A DNA stretch of 64,000 nucleotides from NCBI GenBank assembly GCA_946408125.1, contig CAMJQW010000008.1:1-64000 (forward strand), read 5' to 3'. Source of the DNA: an uncultured Fibrobacter sp. Its GTDB lineage: Bacteria > Fibrobacterota > Fibrobacteria > Fibrobacterales > Fibrobacteraceae. Shown piece by piece: positions 9,101 through 15,005 of the stretch (positions are counted from its first letter, which is position 1; each line of letters opens with the position of its first letter). A program made the position numbers and the translations under genes. Below the pieces are notes generated by a model. It was not told where the DNA came from and searched no databases. It saw only the letters and a program-made list of their open reading frames with translations.

Positions 9101-9572
9101 AAAATCGGCAGGTCCCGAACTTTACGCTTTGCACCGCAGCAACATTTCCGCGTTCCGTCTGCGTGGAGCCTCTAGCGATGCGACGAAATCTCCTGCGGCA
9201 TGGACCCTCCCGGCGGGAGGAAACGAGCGTATGGGATATTTTGATGCATCCAAGCTCCGTGATGTTGAAAAGCAGACCGCGAAGGATGAGATTACCGAAT
9301 TCTTCATGTTCCCGAACCCGGTACGCGGGGGAGTCGCGAAGGCACGATTTGAAATCGGTGCCGAAGCGAAGAATGCGACACTCGAACTCTACGATATCAC
9401 CGGCCTGTGCGTGTTCAAGACGAAGATGTCCGATGTGAAGCAGGGTCGCAACCAGTTCGAGCATCTCGACCTGAAGAAACTCGGCTCCGATGTATATACG
9501 GCTCGCTTGAAGGTGAATTTCAAGAGCGGCAAGACGAAACAGAAACTCTACCGCGTAGGTGTGGTGAAATAA
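6111..9572 (+). CDS. M6-family-like exported protein with degenerate zinc site and sorting domain
   Basis: 1153 residues. A Sec signal peptide is followed by an M6 (immune inhibitor A-like) peptidase fold, recognised by LPAAWERAYMGWSQV and EYLLIENRQRSW after the active-site region. Where M6 enzymes have HEFGHxLGLPxLYD, this protein has NQIGRELGLPNTYD (residues 272-285), so both His ligands and the catalytic Glu are gone. Further on come FG-GAP/VCBS-like calcium loops (DLDRDGKDEIIVVG, DINGDGYPEIVFLG, DVTGDDVPEILVP). The C-terminus (about 1060-1153) resembles a type IX secretion sorting domain (FMFPNPV ... LELYDITG ... LGSDVYTARL). Probably a surface-exposed binding protein or pseudoprotease. 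The start is ATG 6111, not the in-frame TTG six bases upstream. Confidence 0.8.
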   Translation: MKRFESVFFLFAFLLMLVSPALAVDTLEVFILRVQFAEEKTDNSLTTGKGTFGTVPDKNYSLDPTKHSGKVPYWEKHLQYADSYYRAASGGKLAIKTKVFPIYTLKKQIIDYNRTSKMDGEKTAEFDEARSRDYLTFVYDAVVAAAVADTSDASPFRIPLSKNPNVKRAYMIVHAGASRLVDGGSMGTDNADTPGDFMDVYISRDAWEYLKPDSAKNADVKPAFGINDKGDSVVNGLLIHGSVLDTLRSIMVVSETASQDGLNWGVNGIVVNQIGRELGLPNTYDVVKGISRLGYFDGMDFAGYNAGNGFLPSLPAAWERAYMGWSQVKEVRPTAGHSVTVDVAAAGSGLGTEIVKVPLNASEYLLIENRQRSWNKEGKVSFVLGTVDEDSDTTMRTVVVDSLSKVFEDSTCDEKGKCKPNIKKAKGLIVGLDSYDAGIPASGIAVWKVNEWYLRETLEYGIANFWGGDTLRDHQFGLSLVEADGILSIGKTFKNALGQDTYDYGSGTDLLPHKRIPAKDSKQKFETLTKIGPTGYANTKTTQGGYTGIKITVNVPKGAREEKTANSFMGDSVVNYAAPVISVTISIDDGSIEGSQFPRELGLNSAVRGAVFVDDPEHEGEKILVVGAKDGTLQAFGAMGDTLFVADTSVMLKTLTRDSAKYEVPLYRVGASYGPLVGMASDGKDVYSLHRKKLVKTSFAGGLPTQQEMDVDSATAGPMVLKGYSWFASKGKLWRNGQWQKLSDDFVARDMAYCGDPAKDDRRGEDANGNKYSAPNGNQFVLAGDDGRIVLVTDFFRSKAGDELTTGWSSWTINSLDKQRLRVACTDLDRDGKDEIIVVGSRGAAAVLREMNKGLESLWSKTYKRGAGGTSGLKDETSGIAIGDINGDGYPEIVFLGDNLVYALDRSGLPVAGFPVKISRGTPVFGFMSDPVLVDVTGDDVPEILVPSSDGLVYAYTGKGKPVADQFPLAAGSFEYQDTLGTIFPMSIFVADAVPGKKSAGPELYALHRSNISAFRLRGASSDATKSPAAWTLPAGGNERMGYFDASKLRDVEKQTAKDEITEFFMFPNPVRGGVAKARFEIGAEAKNATLELYDITGLCVFKTKMSDVKQGRNQFEHLDLKKLGSDVYTARLKVNFKSGKTKQKLYRVGVVK

Positions 9573-9598
9573 TTTCGGAATTCAAAACGCGGGGCTAT

Positions 9599-10513
9599 AT
9601 GGATAGACTTGCATACAAATTAATTCTATCGATTGTGGGCTTGGTTTTTTCATTCACGTTCTCTGCATGCACGGCAAGCGGTGATGCCGAAGAGATTTCT
9701 CCAGTGATGCCCGATTCCGCGTCGGGCGGAAGTAGCGGAAAATCGGGCGACGATCCCGTTTCGAGTAGTTCTGAAGCAAAGAAAGAGTCTAATGCTGAAA
9801 TCGACAGTGCCATTGCGAGAATGGGCTGGTCCGATATTCCTGCTGCGATGCTTACGTATGGTGGAATGTCTTTTACTGTAGATGAATTCAAAATGTCTAC
9901 AACCGAAGTGACCCAAGGCTTGTACAGAACGTTGATGGGGGAAACGCCGACTCAAGGCCATACGGGTGACATGTATCCTGTCGAGAATGTGAACTGGTAC
10001 CAGGCGGCACTGTTCTGCAACAAGCTTTCCAAATGGAGTGGCCTGGATACCGCCTATATTTACAAGTCTGTGGGTAAGAGCGATGTCCTGGAAGATATCG
10101 AAATAGATTATTCCGTCGAAAGCATAAGACTCCCGACTGAAATGGAATGGGAAATCGCATCCCGCGGGGGAACCACGACTACGTACTATTGGGGAACCGA
10201 TCCGGCTTCCGATTATGCGTATTATGGACAAAGTAGCGGCCCTTCGGAAGTAGCTCAATTTGAGCCGAATGCGTACGGGCTATACGACATGGCAGGCAAT
10301 GTTGCTGAATGGGTGAACGACTGGTATGGGGCTTATCCGGCCGAATCGGTAATCAATTACGGTGGCCCGGATAAGGGGGACTATCGCGTGATTCGGGGTG
10401 GCGGTTGGAGCAACGTAATCAAGGATTGCGCACCCGATGTCCGCGACAAGAAGGAACCTTCGTATAAGTCTGCCAGGGTTGGATTCCGTGTTGTACATTC
10501 TGCGGGATTCTAG
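9599..10513 (+). CDS. lipoprotein with formylglycine-generating-enzyme (SUMF1) fold
   Basis: 304 residues. Signal peptide with a Cys near residue 24 (FTFSAC), then a Ser-rich linker (about 26-65), then an FGE-sulfatase fold domain: STTEVTQGLYRTLMG, YPVENVNWYQAALFCN, RLPTEMEWEIASRGG, YGLYDMAGNVAEWVNDWY and a terminal VGFRVV. The paired cysteines near the C-terminus used by true formylglycine-generating enzymes are missing; only one Cys lies there. The domain is therefore more likely a binding or structural version at the cell surface, as in many FCB lipoproteins. ATG 9599 follows GCGGGG. Confidence 0.85.
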   Translation: MDRLAYKLILSIVGLVFSFTFSACTASGDAEEISPVMPDSASGGSSGKSGDDPVSSSSEAKKESNAEIDSAIARMGWSDIPAAMLTYGGMSFTVDEFKMSTTEVTQGLYRTLMGETPTQGHTGDMYPVENVNWYQAALFCNKLSKWSGLDTAYIYKSVGKSDVLEDIEIDYSVESIRLPTEMEWEIASRGGTTTTYYWGTDPASDYAYYGQSSGPSEVAQFEPNAYGLYDMAGNVAEWVNDWYGAYPAESVINYGGPDKGDYRVIRGGGWSNVIKDCAPDVRDKKEPSYKSARVGFRVVHSAGF

Positions 10514-10547
10514 CCGTTGAGGTGCGTCCTCCCGGGTCTATTTTTTT

Positions 10548-10555
10548 TACATTTG
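10548..10555 (+). promoter_or_regulatory. FCB-type -7 box TACATTTG, leaderless arrangement
   Basis: An exact TAnnTTTG match ending only 4 bases before ATG 10560, with a T-run just upstream. If used, transcription would start at or within a base of the ATG. There is no room for a Shine-Dalgarno sequence. Confidence 0.45.
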
Positions 10556-10559
10556 CAGT

Positions 10560-11030
10560 ATGAAGAAACTTTTGATGATGGCAGCTGTTGGCTGCGTCCT
10601 TTTTGTGGGTTGCTCCAAGGAGGAGGCCCCCGCTCCGCTTCCGGCCCTTAAGCCGGTTGAACTGCCGAAGAATACGGCTGGGTTCTATTCTGGCCGTCTG
10701 CCGTGTGATGATTGCAAGATGCGCATGGCCCGCATGGAACTTGCCGAAGATAGTTCCGCGACGGTTGTACAGACAATCGTGACGGATTCCATGAATACCG
10801 ATACCCTGAAGGGAACTTATGCCGTGAACGGGGAAGAACTTTCCTTGTCGATTCCGGATGCTGCGATGAACTTGAAGTTCAGGCGGGATTCCTTGGGCAA
10901 CATGGCGCTTTTGACGGGCGCCGGTACGATTTACGAAGATGCCGACGGTACAAGGTTTGAAATGATTCGTATCCTTGTTCCGACGAAGAAGCTGACCCAA
11001 CCCGTGACCGATTCCGCAGGGGAAAAGTAA
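10560..11030 (+). CDS. NlpE-like lipoprotein
   Basis: 156 residues with lipobox VLFVGC (Cys about 19). The mature part starts with AGFYSGRLPCDDCKMR, the NlpE N-domain signature (YxGxLPCADC), followed by an antiparallel beta pattern with LKGTYAVNGEELSLS and GTIYEDADGTRFEMIR. NlpE is an outer-membrane lipoprotein that in Enterobacteria signals surface contact and lipoprotein-trafficking stress to Cpx, and is tied to copper tolerance. Only the N-domain with its CxxC is present. Its stop overlaps the start of a LytTR response regulator by one base (TAATG), suggesting a linked sensing role. Confidence 0.8.
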   Translation: MKKLLMMAAVGCVLFVGCSKEEAPAPLPALKPVELPKNTAGFYSGRLPCDDCKMRMARMELAEDSSATVVQTIVTDSMNTDTLKGTYAVNGEELSLSIPDAAMNLKFRRDSLGNMALLTGAGTIYEDADGTRFEMIRILVPTKKLTQPVTDSAGEK

Positions 11031-11800
11031 TGCCTTGCAAAGTCCTTGTCGTAGATGATGAACCGCTAGCCCGCATGCGCATCAAGTCGCTGCTGGAGCC
11101 CTACGCTTCTGAATTCGAAGTGGTGGGCGAGGCTGGTTCCGGTGCGCAGACTCTCGAGAAGATTCGGGAGCTGGACCCGGACGTCATCTTCCTGGATATC
11201 CAGATGCCGGACATGGACGCATTCGAAGTGCTCAAGAATGTGGGCGATGACGATATGCCCCTAATCGTATTCACGACGGCCTATGAGAACTTTGCGCTCC
11301 GCGCCTACGAAGAGAATACGGTTGACTACCTGTTGAAGCCGGTCGATCCGGAGCGTCTCGAGAATACCATCGAGAAGCTTCGCCGCAATCTGTCTAATTT
11401 CTCGGCGCAACAGCAGATGCCCGAAGATTTCTCGTGGGAGAAGTTCCGCGAGATGGTCAATGCCCGCGGTTCGTACCTCCAGCGTGTCCAGGTTAAGATC
11501 GGCGACCGCATCCTGCTTGTGAATGTGGACGAGATTATCCGGTTCCACAGCGAGGAAAAGTATACGACAATTTATACGGCCTCCGGACAATATATCATCG
11601 ATACGCCGTTGGTCGATCTCGAAAAGAAGCTCGATCCGAGCCAGTTCGTGCGTATCCATAGGGCGCATCTTGTCGCGATAGATTACATTGCCGAAATACG
11701 CAAGTCCGATATGAGCCGCCTTGTCGTTGTGCTCCGCGACAAGAACCGCACGCAGCTGCTGGTGAGCAGGAATTTTGTGAAGACGGTTCGCAACCTCTAG
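11030..11800 (+). CDS. LytTR-family response regulator
   Basis: 256 residues. Receiver domain (about 1-120) with acidic pair D9/D10, phosphoacceptor D56 (DVIFLDIQMP), the TTAYE switch residue and DYLLKPV lysine. A LytTR DNA-binding domain follows (about 150-256) with GDRILLVNVDEIIRF and FVRIHRAHLVAIDYI. Such regulators bind direct repeats and are normally paired with a LytS-type histidine kinase, but no kinase is next to it. It is translationally coupled to the NlpE-like gene and lies 14 bases before lepB. Confidence 0.93.
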   Translation: MPCKVLVVDDEPLARMRIKSLLEPYASEFEVVGEAGSGAQTLEKIRELDPDVIFLDIQMPDMDAFEVLKNVGDDDMPLIVFTTAYENFALRAYEENTVDYLLKPVDPERLENTIEKLRRNLSNFSAQQQMPEDFSWEKFREMVNARGSYLQRVQVKIGDRILLVNVDEIIRFHSEEKYTTIYTASGQYIIDTPLVDLEKKLDPSQFVRIHRAHLVAIDYIAEIRKSDMSRLVVVLRDKNRTQLLVSRNFVKTVRNL

Positions 11801-11814
11801 TTTACGGTCTTTTT

Positions 11815-13203
11815 ATGGAACAGTCCCCGAAGAAATTTTCGATCAAGAACTTCCTGAAGTCTTTCGCGCGGGAAATCATAGTCCCTATTGTCCTTGCCCT
11901 TGTTGTCATCCAGTATGTCATTCAGGCGTTCCAGATTCCTAGCGGCTCCATGGAAGATTCCCTCCTGACGGGAGATTTCTTGCTGGGACTCAAGTTCACG
12001 TACGGGTCTCCGATTCCGTTCAGCAACCAGAAGTTTCCGGGATATGCCTATCCCGCTCCGGGCGATGTCGTAATTTTCCGCTATCCGGGCGAACCGGAAT
12101 ATCCGGACAACAATCCGCAGCGCTACACGCACCTGTTCAACGCCCTCATGTTCGGCAACTTCTATTGGGACCATGAGCCCGAAGAAGGACAGCCGCACCT
12201 CGTGCATTATCCGGATGGCCCGAAGGACTATATCAAGCGTTGTGTCGCTGCAAGCGGTGATACGATTGCGGTTCACGGAGGCAAGCTTTTCCGCAACGGC
12301 GAGCGGCTCGATACGATTCCTGGACTTGGCAAGTGGACGGCATCCGTCCGTACGCTTTCTCCGCGTGACGAGGTCGAGACATTCGTCGTCCCGTCTGTCG
12401 GTGATACGATTTATGTGGATTCGCTGTCCCTTTCGCGCCTGTGGTGGCTCCGTTCCATTGTGGCGCAGGAAAATCCGGATTCCCACGTGGAACTGGTACT
12501 CGACTTGCTGCGCGACGGACGTGAGTCTAACGGCTATGACTTCGAAGATTTCCGCATGCCGGTCGAAAACGATCGCGCGATGGCGATTAACGCGCTCTTC
12601 ACGAGAAACCGCATCATTATCCAGAAGCCGCTCGTTCAGGGCGATACGGTTTCCGGCGCCATGAATTTTGGTTACTTCAAGCAGCTTTCCTCCATCGGCT
12701 TCTTGCCGATGATTGATCCGCACGAGAAGGGCGGCATGACCCGCAAGGTGAGCTATGTGAGTTTCGAGGCGTCCCTGCTGCAGGATTTGGAGGGCAACGT
12801 CGCGCGTTTGAACGCCGAGGCTATGGAACCTGTTGCCGCGGACAGTTCTGTGGAGAACTCTGCGGATAGCGCGGCTGTTTCGGACGACAGCACGAATGTG
12901 GCGGCATCTCAGCCGGAGTTTGAAATCCGCAGGAAGCTATTGCTCGACGGCAAGCCGATGGATTTCTATGTGATAAAGACTCCCCAGTTCTTTATGATGG
13001 GCGACAACCGCGACAATTCGGCCGATAGCCGCTACTGGGGAACCGTGACGCTCCGCAATATCCGTGCGAAGGCGTTCGTGATTTATTTCTCGTTTGAAAA
13101 CGATGACCAGAAGTTTGCGCTCGGCAATCCGTTCACTTGGTGGAGGATTCCCTTCAGCATCCGTTGGACCCGTATAGGAAAGATTATCCATTTGATTGAC
13201 TGA
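11815..13203 (+). CDS. lepB: signal peptidase I (large-insert form)
   Basis: 462 residues. One N-terminal membrane helix (about 20-40), then box B IPSGSMEDSLLTGD with nucleophile Ser45, box D YIKRCVAASGDTI with general-base Lys141, and box E GDNRDNSADSRYWG near residues 396-409. It cleaves Sec signal peptides at the periplasmic face of the inner membrane. The distance between boxes D and E is about 250 residues, far more than in E. coli, and includes an Ala/Ser/Asp-rich stretch (about 340-365). TGATG overlap with the next gene. Confidence 0.95.
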   Translation: MEQSPKKFSIKNFLKSFAREIIVPIVLALVVIQYVIQAFQIPSGSMEDSLLTGDFLLGLKFTYGSPIPFSNQKFPGYAYPAPGDVVIFRYPGEPEYPDNNPQRYTHLFNALMFGNFYWDHEPEEGQPHLVHYPDGPKDYIKRCVAASGDTIAVHGGKLFRNGERLDTIPGLGKWTASVRTLSPRDEVETFVVPSVGDTIYVDSLSLSRLWWLRSIVAQENPDSHVELVLDLLRDGRESNGYDFEDFRMPVENDRAMAINALFTRNRIIIQKPLVQGDTVSGAMNFGYFKQLSSIGFLPMIDPHEKGGMTRKVSYVSFEASLLQDLEGNVARLNAEAMEPVAADSSVENSADSAAVSDDSTNVAASQPEFEIRRKLLLDGKPMDFYVIKTPQFFMMGDNRDNSADSRYWGTVTLRNIRAKAFVIYFSFENDDQKFALGNPFTWWRIPFSIRWTRIGKIIHLID

Positions 13204-14987
13204 TGAAGTTCCGTGTTCTTGCATATGCTCTAGTCTCTGGCCTGCTGCTCTTGTGCGCGGGGCTTTTGGCTTGCGCTACGCAGGTGGCTCCGGGCGGTGG
13301 GCCCGAGGATAAGCTTCCGCCCCGCGTGGCGGCCGTCTATCCGGCTCCCATGACGACGAACCACCCGAACGAGCTTTACGTGAAGCTGGAATTTGACGAG
13401 TGGATTAATGCGAGTATTCCGCGCAGTGCCGTTTCCATATCGCCCCCGATCGAAAAGAAGTTGAAGTTCGAAGTGAGTGGCAGGACGCTTGAACTCACGT
13501 CGCGTGCGGAGCTGGATGAAAATACGACCTATACCGTCACGTTTGCAGGCGGCATCAAGGACCTGCACGGCAATTCCCTCGCTACGCCCTTTACGGTCGT
13601 TTTCTCGACCGGTTCGCATATCGATTCCCTGACGTTGAGCGGACGCATACTCGTGAACGACACGATGGTGCGCAAGTCGCTTTTCCCGAGTATCGGACTT
13701 TTCTTGATGGGTTCGGAACGCGAGGGCCGCAAGTATCTCGAAAAGTTCCGCGATACGGTGACGCATGCCCTCGATACGCTGCCGATGCTTTCCAAGGAAC
13801 CTCCGCTGTTCATTACGCGTGCGGACAGTGCGGGTAATTTCACGCTTACGGGACTCAAGCCGGGGCGCTACCGCGTGATCGCCTTTGTGGATGCGAACGG
13901 TAACCAGCGCCTGGAACCTGCCGTGGAATTGGCGGGTGTCTGGACGCAGGACCTGGTTCTTGATTCTACGACGAAGGATACCGTATGGATTCCGCTTGCA
14001 GACCACGATACGAGCCATGTGGAACTCGAAACCGTTTCGCAGCCCTATGCGAATGTTTTGGAAGCTTCCTTCAACCGTCCCGTGCGTTTTGATTCCGCTT
14101 TTGTCGACACGAACAACTGCTCCCTTACTTCTCCCGAAGGCAAGACGCTTTTCCCGCGGTACGTCTATCTCGGGGCGAGTACGAATAAGCCGCAGTTTTT
14201 CTTTAATCCGGCTCCCAAGAAGGAAGTCCTGTACAAGTTTGCGTGCAAGTCGGCGGTGGATTCGCTCTTCCGTGTGCTGGATACGCTCCGTAACGAAGCG
14301 GAACTGGAATGGACCGAGAAGAAGGCTGATACGCTGGATCCGTCGGTGGCAACGACGAAGCTCATATCGCGCACGGCAGTCGCTTTCCCGTCGGACTCGG
14401 TCGTGATAGCTTACAACAAGCCCGTGCCGGATTCCGTGAGGGATTCTTTCTTCGTGGTGATTGGCAAGGATACGTCGAGCGTGCAGGTGCGCCGCGTGGA
14501 TCCGATCCGCTTTACCTTGCAGAACGAGCCTTGGCCTACTGATACGAAGGTGAAGGTCCTTTTGGGCTACATGGACACGACGCTTGCCCGTGCCGACTCC
14601 AACGGTGTCCGCGATACGGTGATTGAACTCAAGTACAAGCAGTTGCTACAGTTCGAAACCGTTGCCAAGTTGAAACTGGCCTCGCTGAAGGGAAAAATCC
14701 CCGGAGCGGGAGAAGGTGCCTACGTACGCCTCAAGGTGGTAGGCAAGACTTCGTATTATTATGCTTCTTGCGGCGGTGACGGAAGCTTCTCTTTCGACGA
14801 CCTGGTCGAGGGAAACTACTTTATGGATTACTATTATCCTGAAAAGGGATCTCGCGAACCGGATGCGGGCGGCTTGAATCCGTTCCGTTATGGTTCTGCT
14901 TGGCGCGCTCCGAACGATACCGTCAAGATTGCGAATGGGGAAAACGATTTGGAAAAATTGGTGCCGAACTTGCCGGCGCTAAAATAG
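13203..14987 (+). CDS. lipoprotein with Ig-like (Big_5/SbsA) domain
   Basis: 594 residues with signal peptide and lipobox AGLLAC (Cys about 22). Just after, LPPRVAAVYPAP and LYVKLEFDEWIN begin an SbsA/Big_5-type Ig domain ending near STGSHIDSLTLSG (about 35-145). A second segment resembles a CnaB/prealbumin-like fold (GNFTLTGLKPGRYRVIAFVDANGN, about 222-245), and a final one repeats that theme (FSFDDLVEGNYFMDYYYPE). Probably a surface structural or adhesive lipoprotein. It overlaps lepB by one base. Confidence 0.75.
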   Translation: MKFRVLAYALVSGLLLLCAGLLACATQVAPGGGPEDKLPPRVAAVYPAPMTTNHPNELYVKLEFDEWINASIPRSAVSISPPIEKKLKFEVSGRTLELTSRAELDENTTYTVTFAGGIKDLHGNSLATPFTVVFSTGSHIDSLTLSGRILVNDTMVRKSLFPSIGLFLMGSEREGRKYLEKFRDTVTHALDTLPMLSKEPPLFITRADSAGNFTLTGLKPGRYRVIAFVDANGNQRLEPAVELAGVWTQDLVLDSTTKDTVWIPLADHDTSHVELETVSQPYANVLEASFNRPVRFDSAFVDTNNCSLTSPEGKTLFPRYVYLGASTNKPQFFFNPAPKKEVLYKFACKSAVDSLFRVLDTLRNEAELEWTEKKADTLDPSVATTKLISRTAVAFPSDSVVIAYNKPVPDSVRDSFFVVIGKDTSSVQVRRVDPIRFTLQNEPWPTDTKVKVLLGYMDTTLARADSNGVRDTVIELKYKQLLQFETVAKLKLASLKGKIPGAGEGAYVRLKVVGKTSYYYASCGGDGSFSFDDLVEGNYFMDYYYPEKGSREPDAGGLNPFRYGSAWRAPNDTVKIANGENDLEKLVPNLPALK

Positions 14988-15005
14988 GAATGAGAGGAGG
15001 AAGGT

